From an uncultured Microbacterium sp. (GTDB lineage Bacteria > Actinomycetota > Actinomycetes > Actinomycetales > Microbacteriaceae), in NCBI RefSeq assembly GCF_945952435.1, contig NZ_CAMFHZ010000004.1:101377-165376 (forward strand): a stretch of DNA of 64,000 nucleotides. The letters are read 5' to 3'. Made by a program: the position numbers and the translations under genes. Shown one piece after another: positions 45,771-54,321 of this stretch. The notes below the pieces were generated by a model. The model saw nothing but the letters and a program-made list of their open reading frames with translations, was not told where the DNA came from and made no database searches. Each line of letters starts with the position of its first letter. Position 1 is the stretch's first letter.

Positions 45771-48752
45771 ATGCCGCGCTTCGCCGACTCGCTCTCGCTG
45801 ACCGCACTCGCACGGCTCGGCTTCGTCGAGCTGTCCGAGGCGGCGGCGGGGTTGACCGAGCTCGCGGAGCTGACCGGGATCCCGGCACCGGAGCTCATCG
45901 ACGGAATCCGCAGCGCGGATCCTGACGAGGCGCTCGCAGGACTCCTCCATCTCGGGCGACGCGCGCCCGAGGACCTGGCGTCGGTGCTGCGGGAGGACGA
46001 TGTGCGGCGGCGGGTCTGGCGCGTCTTCGGGGCGTCCCCGGGACTCGCGAGGTTCTTCGAGCGGCGTCCGGAGCAGATCGACGCGGTGCGGGAGCACCCC
46101 GCGGCGCTGCCGACCGAGTCCGCATTGCGGGAGGCGCTGCTCGCCGCGGTCGGTGCCGTGGACGGCTTCGCACAGGACGGCGGAGCGGCGGCGCGGATCC
46201 GGCTGCGAGTCGCGTACCGTCGCGCGATCGCGGGGATCGCCGCGTTCGACCTCGCCGCGGAGGACCCGGTCGCCGCCACGGACGGAGTCTCGGCCGCCCT
46301 CGCCGACGCGGCCTCGGCCGCGCTCGAGGCCGCGCTCGCGATCGCGCGCACCGCGGTGGCGGAGGCGCCGGACGAGGACCGCGACGAGGTCGAGCTCACG
46401 CGGCTCGCGATCATCGGCATGGGCAAGACCGGCGCGCGGGAGCTGAACTACGTCAGCGACGTCGACGTGATCTTCGTCGCGGGCACCGCCGACGAGGAGC
46501 GCCTGTCCGAGGCGCGCGCGATCGACGTCGCGACCCGGCTGGCCAGAGAGACCATGCGCGCCCTCTCCGGGATCGAAGCCGAACCCGCGCTCTGGGAGGT
46601 CGACACCGCCCTGCGTCCCGAGGGCAAGCAGGGTGCGCTCGTCCGCTCGCTCTCCTCGCACATCGCGTACTACGACCGCTGGGCCAAGAGCTGGGAGTTC
46701 CAGGCGCTGCTCAAGGCGCGGGCCATCGCGGGCGATCCGACGCTCGGTCGCGAGTACGTGCAGGCCATGCAACCGAAGGTCTTCTCGAGCGCCGCCCGCG
46801 AGGACTTCGTGGGCGGCGTGCAGCGCATGCGCGAGCGCGTGACCGAGAACATCGCGCACGACGACGTGCCGTATCAGCTCAAGCTCGGTCCGGGAGGGCT
46901 GCGAGACATCGAGTTCACGGTCCAGCTCCTCCAGCTCGTGCACGGCCTCACCGATCCGCAGCTGCGCACCAGGGGCACCCTCGAGTCGCTGGACGCCCTC
47001 GTCGCGGGCGGCTACATCGGCCGGGCGGAGGCGGCGCTCTTCGCGCACGACTACCGGGTGCTGCGGCTCATCGAGCACCGCCTGCAGCTGCGCGAGATGC
47101 AGCGGACGCATCTCATCCCGCGCGAGCAGGGCGCGTTGCGCGTGCTCGCGCGGGCCACGGGACTCGCCGACAGCGCCGACGCGATCCGTCGGGTCTGGGA
47201 GGACGTGCGCCGTGAGGTGCGCGATCTGCACACCCGACTCTTCTACCGTCCGCTGCTGAGCGCCGTCGCCGCGCTGCCGGAGGAGGAGCGCTCCCTGTCC
47301 ACGGATCAGGCGCACGACCGTCTCGCCGCGATCGGCTTCCGGGATCCGGCCGGCGCCCTGCGCCACATCGGCGCGCTGACGGCCGGCCTCAGCCGTAAGG
47401 CGACGATCCAGCGGCATCTCATGCCGATCATGGTCCGCTGGTTCGCGGACGGCACGGATCCGGACTACGGGCTGCTCGCCTTCCGGCGGATCAGCGAACG
47501 CCTCGGGGACACGCCCTGGTTCCTGCGCATGCTGCGGGACTCCTCCGGGGCGGCCGAGAGGCTCACCCGGGTGCTGTCGACGTCGCGCTACATCGGCGAG
47601 CTCATGGAGTGGATCCCGGAGTCCGTCGCGTGGCTGGAGAGCACGGACCTGCTGCGTCCGAGGCCGTCCCTCGCGCTCGACGAGGAGGCCAGGGCCATCC
47701 AGACCCGGCACGAGACCATCACGGACGCCATGCGCTCGGTGCGGGCGCTGCGTCGCCGCGAGCTGCTGCGCACCGCCATGGGCGCCGTGCTGGACGTGCT
47801 CACGATCGACGAGGTCGCCGCGGGGATCACCGACATCACGCAGGCGACGATCCAGGCCGCCCTGCGCGCGGTGCGTCGGGAGGTCGTCCCGCCGGAGGAC
47901 GATGCGCTGGACTTCTCCGTCATCGCCATGGGACGCTTCGGCGGGGCGGAGCTCGGCTTCGGCTCCGATGCCGACGTCCTCTTCGTCTTCGAGCCGCACG
48001 GCGTCGATCCGCAGCGTGCGCAGCAGCTCGCGACGCGGATCGTCACCCGGCTGCGCGAACTGCTCACCGACCATCGGCTGCCGCTCGAACTCGATGCCGA
48101 CCTGCGACCGGAGGGGCGCAACGGCCCTCTCGTGCGCTCCCTCGACTCCTATGCGGCGTACTACCGGCGGTGGTCCGTCTCCTGGGAGGCGCAGGCGCTC
48201 CTGCGCGCACGCGGGGTGGCCGGCAGCCACAAGCTCATAGAACGTTTCACCGCGCTCGCCGACAGCGTCCGCTACCCCGCGGCGATCGAGACGGCCTCGC
48301 TCCGGGAGATCAAGCGGATCAAGGCGCGCGTCGAGGGGGAGCGGCTCCCGCAGGGCGTGGACCCGCGGCGCCATCTGAAGCTCGGTCCCGGATCCCTGAG
48401 CGACGTCGAGTGGCTCGTGCAGATCGTGCAGCTGCAGCACGCCCACGACGTGCCGGGTCTGCGCACCACGTCGACGCTGGACGCGCTCGCGGTCGCCGTC
48501 GCAGAGGGATTCGTGCCCCACGCGGCCGGCGAGCGCCTCCGGGCCGCGTGGCTGCTGTCGAGCCGGCTGCGCTCGGCGATCACCCTGCTCGGGGGGCAGA
48601 CGAAGGACCTCCTTCCGAGCGACGACCGCGAGCTCGACGGGGTCGGTCGCATCCTCGGCTATCCGGATCGTTCCGGGCTCGCCGTCGAGGAGGAGTACCT
48701 CGCTGTCACGCGCCGCGCCCGCCGCGACTTCGAGAAGCTGTTCTACGGCTGA
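45771..48752 (+). CDS. glnE: Glutamine-synthetase adenylyltransferase/deadenylase
   Basis: 993 residues with the two nucleotidyltransferase halves of GlnE. The deadenylase half has GMGKTGARELNYVSDVD near 213-230. The adenylylase half has AMGRFGGAELGFGSDAD near 720-737. Each is followed by a helical GlnD/PII-response domain. It attaches AMP to, or removes it from, the regulatory Tyr of GlnA1. It lies 6 nt after glnA2 and overlaps the convergent racemase by 10 nt. Confidence 0.97.
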   Translation: MPRFADSLSLTALARLGFVELSEAAAGLTELAELTGIPAPELIDGIRSADPDEALAGLLHLGRRAPEDLASVLREDDVRRRVWRVFGASPGLARFFERRPEQIDAVREHPAALPTESALREALLAAVGAVDGFAQDGGAAARIRLRVAYRRAIAGIAAFDLAAEDPVAATDGVSAALADAASAALEAALAIARTAVAEAPDEDRDEVELTRLAIIGMGKTGARELNYVSDVDVIFVAGTADEERLSEARAIDVATRLARETMRALSGIEAEPALWEVDTALRPEGKQGALVRSLSSHIAYYDRWAKSWEFQALLKARAIAGDPTLGREYVQAMQPKVFSSAAREDFVGGVQRMRERVTENIAHDDVPYQLKLGPGGLRDIEFTVQLLQLVHGLTDPQLRTRGTLESLDALVAGGYIGRAEAALFAHDYRVLRLIEHRLQLREMQRTHLIPREQGALRVLARATGLADSADAIRRVWEDVRREVRDLHTRLFYRPLLSAVAALPEEERSLSTDQAHDRLAAIGFRDPAGALRHIGALTAGLSRKATIQRHLMPIMVRWFADGTDPDYGLLAFRRISERLGDTPWFLRMLRDSSGAAERLTRVLSTSRYIGELMEWIPESVAWLESTDLLRPRPSLALDEEARAIQTRHETITDAMRSVRALRRRELLRTAMGAVLDVLTIDEVAAGITDITQATIQAALRAVRREVVPPEDDALDFSVIAMGRFGGAELGFGSDADVLFVFEPHGVDPQRAQQLATRIVTRLRELLTDHRLPLELDADLRPEGRNGPLVRSLDSYAAYYRRWSVSWEAQALLRARGVAGSHKLIERFTALADSVRYPAAIETASLREIKRIKARVEGERLPQGVDPRRHLKLGPGSLSDVEWLVQIVQLQHAHDVPGLRTTSTLDALAVAVAEGFVPHAAGERLRAAWLLSSRLRSAITLLGGQTKDLLPSDDRELDGVGRILGYPDRSGLAVEEEYLAVTRRARRDFEKLFYG

Positions 48753-49474
48753 TCGGCGCCCCTCACGGGGAGCGGAGCCGGGGATCCGTCGCGCGCCGCG
48801 TCGAGGGCCGCGGCCACGTGCAGCGCGGTGGTCGGGAACACGGGCACGGCGGAGTCCTGCGATGTGACGAGGAGCTCGATCTCGGTGCAGCCGAGGACGA
48901 CGCCCTGGATGCCGCGATCCACCAGGCGGGAGATGACGTCGCGGTAGCGCCGGCGGGACTCCTCGGTCACGATGCCGTGCACGAGTTCGTCGTAGATGAT
49001 CCGGTGCACCGTCGCGCGATCGTCGGTCTCGGGGACGATCGTCGCGATCCCGTGCGCCGCGAGCCGGTCGCGGTAGAAGTCCTGCTCCATCGTGAACGCG
49101 GTCCCCAGCAGCCCGACCGTATGCAGGCCGGCCGCGCCGATCGCCGCCGCGGTCGAGTCCGCGATGTGCAGGAAGGGGACGTCGATCGCCGCGACGATGC
49201 GGTCGGCGACCCGGTGCATCGTGTTCGTGCAGAGGACGATCAGTTCCGCGCCCGCGGCCTCGAGGCGTCGTGCGTGCGCGGCGAGGAGGTCTCCTGCGCC
49301 GTCCCAGTCCCCGGAAGCCTGCATCGCCTCGATCACGGCGAAATCGAGGGAGTCCAGGAGGATCGGCGCCGAGTGGTATCCACCGGCCTCGTCGCGCACC
49401 CTCTCATTGGCCATCCGATACCAGTCGAGGGAGGATTCCCAGCTCATGCCGCCGAGCACACCGATCGTCTTCAC
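48743..49474 (-). CDS. Aspartate/glutamate racemase family protein
   Basis: 243 residues. The two catalytic cysteines are in VLCTNTMH and LGCTEIELL. IGVLGGMSWESS is the family N-terminus. It likely interconverts D- and L-aspartate (or glutamate), feeding D-amino acids to the cell wall or linking amino acid pools; substrate preference is not decided. TAGCGT on the minus strand (49481-49486) is 6 nt before the GTG, so leaderless. Confidence 0.94.
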   Translation of the reverse strand: MKTIGVLGGMSWESSLDWYRMANERVRDEAGGYHSAPILLDSLDFAVIEAMQASGDWDGAGDLLAAHARRLEAAGAELIVLCTNTMHRVADRIVAAIDVPFLHIADSTAAAIGAAGLHTVGLLGTAFTMEQDFYRDRLAAHGIATIVPETDDRATVHRIIYDELVHGIVTEESRRRYRDVISRLVDRGIQGVVLGCTEIELLVTSQDSAVPVFPTTALHVAAALDAARDGSPAPLPVRGADQP

Positions 49475-49564
49475 GTCTCCACGCTACCGATCCGGGCTCC
49501 GCGTCCTCGTCGACGGCGACGGTGACGGTGACGGAGGAACGGTCGTGGAGGGGCCAGGAGAGCC

Positions 49565-49610
49565 GGAAGGGCCGGCTCCGATGACTCTCGTCACCGGAAT
49601 CGGCCCTTCC
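49565..49610 (-). terminator. Terminator candidate after glnA1
   Basis: GGAAGGGCCG and CGGCCCTTCC form a 10-bp stem with a 26-nt loop, 18 nt past the glnA1 stop on the minus strand. Confidence 0.6.
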
Positions 49611-49628
49611 AGGATCCGTTCGCGAGAA

Positions 49629-51053
49629 TCAGACGCCGTAGTACAGCTCGTACTCGAACGGGTGCGGGCGCTGGGCCATCGGCAGGATCTCGTTCTCGTA
49701 CTTGTAGTCGATCCAGGTCTGGATGAGCTCCTCCGTGAACACGCCGCCTTCGAGGAGGAACGCGTGGTCGTTGCGGAGCGCCTCGAGCGAGTCCAGCAGG
49801 GAGTTCGGGACCTGCGGGATGTTCTTCGCCTCCTCCGGGGGGAGCTCGTAGAGGTCCTTGTCGACCGGCTCGTGCGGCTCGATGCGGTTCTTGATGCCGT
49901 CCAGGCCCGCCATGAGCTGCGCCGCGAAGGCGAGGTACGGGTTGCCGGAGGCGTCGGGCGCGCGGAACTCGATGCGCTTGGCCTTCGGGTTGGTGCCCGT
50001 GATCGGGATGCGGATCGCCGCGGACCGGTTGCCGGCCGAGTACACCAGGTTCACCGGCGCCTCGAAGCCCTTCACCAGACGGTGGTAGCTGTTCAGGGTC
50101 GGGTTGGTGAAGGCGAGCACGGCCGGAGCGTGCTTGAGCAGGCCGCCGATGTACCAGCGCGCGATGTCGCTGAGCCCGCCGTAGCCCTGCTCGTCGTAGA
50201 ACAGCGGCTTGCCGTCGTTCCAGAGCGACTGATGGGTGTGCATGCCCGACCCGTTGTCGCCGAAGAGCGGCTTGGGCATGAACGTCGCCGTCTTGCCCCA
50301 CAGCTCGGCCGTGTTCTTGACGATGTACTTGAACTTCAGGATGTCGTCGGCCGCATGCACCATCGTGTCGAAACGGTAGTTGATCTCCTGCTGACCGCCG
50401 GTGCCCACCTCGTGGTGGGCGCGCTCGAGCACCAGACCGGACTCGATGAGCTTCAGGCTGATGTCGTCGCGCAGATCCGCCGTCTTGTCGACCGGAGCGA
50501 CGGGGAAGTAGCCGCCCTTGTACCCCGTCTTGTTGCCGAGGTTCCCGCCGTCCTCCTCGCGACCGGTGTTCCAGGCACCCTCCTCCGAGTCGACGGAGTA
50601 GAAGCTCCCGTTCGGCGTGACCGCGTAGCGGACGTCGTCGAAGATGTAGAACTCGGCCTCGGGGGCGAAGAAGGCGGTGTCTGCGATGCCGGTGGACGCG
50701 AGGTACTTCTCCGCGTTCTTGGCCACCTGGCGCGGGTCCTTGCTGTAGATCTCGCCGGTGCGCGGGTTGTAGATGTCGAAGACCATGATGAGCGTCTTCG
50801 CCTCGCGGAACGGGTCGAGGTACGCGGTGGTCACGTCCGGGATGAGCTGCATGTCGGACTCGTGGATCGACGCGAAGCCGCGGATCGAGGAGCCGTCGAA
50901 GAGCTGGCCGTCGCGGAAGAAGTCCTCGTCCACGGTCGAGGCGGGGATGTTGAAGTGCTGCTGCACACCCGGGAGGTCGGTGAAGCGGATGTCGAGGAAC
51001 TTGACGTCGTTGTCGCGGATGTACGCGATCAGTTCGGCGGGATCAGTGAACAT
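49629..51053 (-). CDS. glnA: Type I glutamine synthetase, GlnA1
   Basis: 474 residues. [31 protein letters not shown] and NRSAAIRIP are the substrate and metal blocks of the dodecameric enzyme. Tyr402 in [10 protein letters not shown] is the adenylylation target of GlnE. It is the main ammonium-assimilating enzyme. AGGAG lies 8 nt before the ATG. GlnR-like boxes lie 62-99 nt upstream, so nitrogen control is likely. Confidence 0.97.
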   Translation of the reverse strand: MFTDPAELIAYIRDNDVKFLDIRFTDLPGVQQHFNIPASTVDEDFFRDGQLFDGSSIRGFASIHESDMQLIPDVTTAYLDPFREAKTLIMVFDIYNPRTGEIYSKDPRQVAKNAEKYLASTGIADTAFFAPEAEFYIFDDVRYAVTPNGSFYSVDSEEGAWNTGREEDGGNLGNKTGYKGGYFPVAPVDKTADLRDDISLKLIESGLVLERAHHEVGTGGQQEINYRFDTMVHAADDILKFKYIVKNTAELWGKTATFMPKPLFGDNGSGMHTHQSLWNDGKPLFYDEQGYGGLSDIARWYIGGLLKHAPAVLAFTNPTLNSYHRLVKGFEAPVNLVYSAGNRSAAIRIPITGTNPKAKRIEFRAPDASGNPYLAFAAQLMAGLDGIKNRIEPHEPVDKDLYELPPEEAKNIPQVPNSLLDSLEALRNDHAFLLEGGVFTEELIQTWIDYKYENEILPMAQRPHPFEYELYYGV

Positions 51054-51114
51054 GCATGAACTCCTGAGGGAACGGGTACGGTCGAGCGACCTGCAAGCAG
51101 GTTACGGACGGGGG

Positions 51115-51152
51115 ATGACGTGATCGTGTCTGAAATGTTTCGGCCATGTTAC
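51115..51152 (-). promoter_or_regulatory. GlnR-like binding boxes upstream of glnA1
   Basis: Read on the minus strand: GTAAC, 6 nt, GAAAC, 6 nt, GACAC, 6 nt, GTCAT. The first pair fits the GlnR half-site rule gTnAc-n6-GaAAc exactly; the following two are weaker but keep the 11-nt phase. A further GTAAC occurs at 51105-51101. Confidence 0.7.
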
Positions 51153-51214
51153 GGGCTCCGAGGTCGCTCGGCTGACCGTCGGGACGCGCCGTCCCGAACG
51201 CCTAGGCTGGAGAG

Positions 51215-51643
51215 ATGTCCGATCCCGCACAGTCTTATCCCGGTGAGCGACTCGGGCTCCCGGCCACGGGATCGGGCAGCGTCGGACGGCTCGGCCGGCG
51301 TGTCGCCGCGCTCTTCATCGACTACGCGGCCGCCTCGATCATCGCGTCCGCCTTCCTCGGCTTCCGGCAGTTCGCCCTTCCCGAGGAAGGGGGGATCACG
51401 CAGTTCGCTCCGATGATCGTGTTCGCGATCCTGCAGATCCTCTTCATCCCGACCATCGGCGGCAGCCCGGGCCATCGGCTCGTCGGCATGCGTGTCGTCA
51501 CGATGAGCGGCGCCTGGGTCGGGCTCTGGCGCCCGATCGTGCGCACGATCCTGCTCGTCCTCGTGATCCCCGCGGTGATCTTCGACGCCGATCAGCGCGG
51601 CCTGCACGACAAGGCCGCGGGCACGACCCTCATCCGCGCCTGA
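51215..51643 (+). CDS. RDD family membrane protein
   Basis: 142 residues. RLGRRVAALFIDYAAASII is the RDD motif region, with the Asp inside the first membrane segment. Two more segments follow (MIVFAILQILFIP and IVRTILLVLVIPAVIF), and DQRGLHDKAAGT is the usual end. Role unknown, often linked to transport. Leaderless: TAGGCT (51203-51208) is 6 nt before ATG. Divergent from glnA1 and near DUF4191, an order common in actinobacteria. Confidence 0.93.
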   Translation: MSDPAQSYPGERLGLPATGSGSVGRLGRRVAALFIDYAAASIIASAFLGFRQFALPEEGGITQFAPMIVFAILQILFIPTIGGSPGHRLVGMRVVTMSGAWVGLWRPIVRTILLVLVIPAVIFDADQRGLHDKAAGTTLIRA

Positions 51644-51672
51644 CCGATCCGTCGGAACGTCCCTGCGCGGCC

Positions 51673-52155
51673 TCAGACGACCTCGTGGCCGCGGTTCAGG
51701 CGGCGGAACGTCTTCGGTGCCTTGCCGCCCAGGAACGAGCGCGCGGGGTCGATCACGAAGCCCTGACGGAGCGCCTCCCGGCCGATGAGCATCCGGAAGC
51801 CCATCTCGCTCCGGTTGCTCAGCGTCACCTCCGCGGTGACCCGCCGTCCGACGAGAACGAGATCGAGCAGCACGACGAGCCGGCTCTGGGCGTGCCCGGA
51901 GGAGGAGCGCACGTCGCGCCGGTCGAACACAGGCAGCTCGACCGGCACGAGCTCATGCGCGCCCTGCCAGGGACGCACGTCGAAGCGGACCCAGGGCGCG
52001 CCGTCGCGCTCGAACTCGCGGATGTGCTGCGCGTGCAGGGAGGAGCTGCGGGCGCCGGTGTCGACCTTGGCCTTGATCCAGGGGATTCCGACGTCCGGGA
52101 GGGTCACCCACTCCCGCCACCCGATAAGGGTGCTTGAATTGGGGGACCGGTCCAC
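51673..52155 (-). CDS. RimB-like retropepsin-fold protease (DUF785)
   Basis: 160 residues. The active-site stretch KVDTGARSSSLHA is the D-T/S-G aspartic-protease-like motif of the ATP-dependent zinc protease/DUF785 family; GFRMLIGREAL is the second conserved block. In Pseudomonas, RimB of this family works with RimK and RimA to trim glutamates added to ribosomal protein S6. GTG 52155 is chosen because AGGA lies 7 nt upstream. A GTG at 52179 would overlap the rimK start region. Divergent from rimK. Confidence 0.9.
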   Translation of the reverse strand: MDRSPNSSTLIGWREWVTLPDVGIPWIKAKVDTGARSSSLHAQHIREFERDGAPWVRFDVRPWQGAHELVPVELPVFDRRDVRSSSGHAQSRLVVLLDLVLVGRRVTAEVTLSNRSEMGFRMLIGREALRQGFVIDPARSFLGGKAPKTFRRLNRGHEVV

Positions 52156-52180
52156 ACTCTTATCCTGGCAGGAATCCACC

Positions 52181-53377
52181 GTGAAGCTCGCCGTGCTCTC
52201 GCGCGCCCCGCAGTCCTACTCCACTCAGCGCTTCCGCGCGGCCGCTCTCCAGCGCGGGCACCAGATCAAGGTGCTGAACACCCTCCGTTTCGCGATCGAC
52301 CTGACGGCGGACGAACCCGATCTGCACTATCGCGGCCGCCGGCTCAGCGATTACGACGCGATCCTGCCGCGCATCGGCAACTCGATCACCTACTTCGGCA
52401 CGGCCGTCGTCCGCCAGTTCGAGCAGATGGACGTCTACACGCCGAACACCGCCAACGGCATCTCCAGCGCGCGCGACAAGCTGCGGGCGAACCAGATCCT
52501 GTCCCGGCACAACATCGCCATGCCGCCGACCGCGTTCGTGCGCAACCGGGCCGATGTCCGTCCGGCCATCGAGCGGGTCGGCGGGGCGCCGGTCGTCATC
52601 AAGCTGCTCGAGGGCACCCAGGGCATCGGCGTGATCCTGGCCCCGCAGGTCAAGGTCGCAGAGGCCATCATCGAGACCCTGCACTCGACGAAGCAGAACG
52701 TCCTGATCCAGAAGTTCATCGCGGAGAGCCGCGGGCGCGACATCCGCGCGCTCGTCGTCGGGGACCGCGTGGTCGCCGCGATGCGTCGGGTGGCCAACGG
52801 CGATGAGTTCCGCTCCAACGTGCATCGGGGCGGCACGGTCGAGGCCGTCACCCTGGACCCGCTCTACGAGCAGACCGCCGTCCGCGCCGCGCAGATCATG
52901 GGTCTGCGCGTGGCGGGCGTGGACATGCTGGAGGGCGAGGACGGCCCGCTGGTGATGGAGGTCAACTCGTCGCCGGGACTGCAGGGGATCGAGGCGGCGA
53001 CAGGCCTCGACGTCGCGGGCGCCATCATCGACTACATCGCCAACCAGGTGAACTTCCCGGAGATCGACGTGCGCCAGCGGCTCAGCGTGTCGACCGGATA
53101 CGGCGTTGCCGAGCTCGTCATCCACGCCGGCGCCGAGCAGGTCGGCAAGCAGCTCGGCGACCTCGGGCTCTGGGACCGGGACATCACGGTGCTGACCCTG
53201 CATCGCGGGGTGACGGTGATCCCGAATCCGCGCAAGCACGTGGTTCTGGAGGACGAGGACAGACTGCTCTGCTTCGGCAAGCTGGACGAGATGCGCTCGA
53301 TGATTCCGGAGCGCCGCCGCCGCAGGGCCAAGGTGCGAAAGCTCCGCAAAGAGCACCTGCCGGACGCGTCGGCCTGA
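52181..53377 (+). CDS. rimK: RimK-type L-glutamate ligase with extra C-terminal RCK_C-like domain
   Basis: 398 residues. The first roughly 295 residues are a RimK ATP-grasp enzyme: MKLAVLSRAPQSYSTQRF, SSARDKLRANQILSRH, VVIKLLEGTQGIGV and GPLVMEVNSSPGLQGIE (metal-binding). RimK adds glutamates to the C-terminus of ribosomal protein S6 in other bacteria. Residues about 303-368 (GLWDRDITVLTLHRG, VVLEDEDRLLCFG) look like a TrkA-C/RCK_C ligand-binding domain, absent from E. coli RimK (300 aa). The end is strongly basic. GCAGGAA lies 7 nt before the GTG. Confidence 0.93.
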   Translation: MKLAVLSRAPQSYSTQRFRAAALQRGHQIKVLNTLRFAIDLTADEPDLHYRGRRLSDYDAILPRIGNSITYFGTAVVRQFEQMDVYTPNTANGISSARDKLRANQILSRHNIAMPPTAFVRNRADVRPAIERVGGAPVVIKLLEGTQGIGVILAPQVKVAEAIIETLHSTKQNVLIQKFIAESRGRDIRALVVGDRVVAAMRRVANGDEFRSNVHRGGTVEAVTLDPLYEQTAVRAAQIMGLRVAGVDMLEGEDGPLVMEVNSSPGLQGIEAATGLDVAGAIIDYIANQVNFPEIDVRQRLSVSTGYGVAELVIHAGAEQVGKQLGDLGLWDRDITVLTLHRGVTVIPNPRKHVVLEDEDRLLCFGKLDEMRSMIPERRRRRAKVRKLRKEHLPDASA

Positions 53378-53394
53378 GCGCGACGCGCACCCGA

Positions 53395-53436
53395 CGAGAA
53401 GCGCCCGATCCCTCTGGAGGGATCGGGCGCTTCTCG
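53395..53436. terminator. Bidirectional terminator between rimK and DUF4191 gene
   Basis: CGAGAAGCGCCCGATCCCTC and GAGGGATCGGGCGCTTCTCG form a perfect 20-bp stem around TG, between convergent genes. Confidence 0.93.
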
Positions 53437-53454
53437 GTCGTCCGGGACGGATTC

Positions 53455-54165
53455 TCAGCGCGGGCGCGGCGCGCGCGCCTTGAGCGGATCGATGCCCTTC
53501 GGGATCGGCAGCGAGGCGACGGACTGCGAGACGGATTCCATCCGCTTGATCACGGCCGCCATGGTGGCGTTGTCGATCGCCTTGGGAAGCTTCTTGATGG
53601 TGGACGCGAGCTTGTCGATGGGGACCTCGTCTTCGCCGTGACCGACGTAGAACACGTTCACCGGCACTCCCTGCGCCACCCGGAGGGCCTTCGTGCGCTC
53701 GTCCTTCACGAGGCGCGTGAGGCGTCCCCGCGCCCCCTCGGCGACGACGACGATGCCGCCGCGGCCGATCGCGCGATAGACCGCATCCTGCGACTTGGGG
53801 TTCACTCCCACGGGCACCTCGGAGCCCTGCCAGCTGCGGCCCAGCGCGGTGCTGACGACGTGACCCGCAGCGCCGGGCATACCGTCGATCTTGCGGTACA
53901 TCGCCGTGGTCGACAGCCGTGTCATGAGGAACATCGAGGCGAGCACGCCCGCGAGCAGGCCTGTGACGCCCCAGAGGACGAGGCTCCAGATCTGGAACGG
54001 CGGGATCAGGTATCCGACGATGAGGCCGACGAGCACGCCGATGATGAGAAGCGCGATCTGAGCCCAGGGCAGCCACGAGTAGACCTCGCGCGTGAAGCGG
54101 AAGAGCGAGCGCAGCTGGGAGAAGAAGCCGGGCTGCTTCTCCGTCGCGGAGGGACTTTTTGCCAT
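53455..54165 (-). CDS. DUF4191 family membrane protein
   Basis: 236 residues. Two membrane segments lie at about 36-54 and 60-83, then a cytosolic domain with YRKIDGMPGAAG and the conserved VVVAEGARGRLTRLVKDE, as in DUF4191. In many actinobacteria it follows lipA; no lipA or lipB is present here. Function unknown. Leaderless: TAGGCT on the minus strand (54173-54178) is 7 nt before ATG. Confidence 0.92.
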   Translation of the reverse strand: MAKSPSATEKQPGFFSQLRSLFRFTREVYSWLPWAQIALLIIGVLVGLIVGYLIPPFQIWSLVLWGVTGLLAGVLASMFLMTRLSTTAMYRKIDGMPGAAGHVVSTALGRSWQGSEVPVGVNPKSQDAVYRAIGRGGIVVVAEGARGRLTRLVKDERTKALRVAQGVPVNVFYVGHGEDEVPIDKLASTIKKLPKAIDNATMAAVIKRMESVSQSVASLPIPKGIDPLKARAPRPR

Positions 54166-54321
54166 GCCTTCCAGCCTACCGATTCCACGGCGCGCCTACC
54201 GCTCCGATCCGACTGTTCGTCAAGACCCCGATCGTCCTGCACAGGGGGTCGCGCCGCCGAGGACTGCACCGATTGCGCCTCGCCGCCGCCGCCGAGGCGC
54301 CCGGACGGCTGAGATGGCTTC

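Noticed and set aside
43788..48521. A 1577-codon open frame on the minus strand across glnA2 and glnE
   Set aside because: It is the antisense shadow of strongly supported plus-strand genes. Its translation is Arg/Gly/Asp-rich with no motif, a by-product of high GC third positions.
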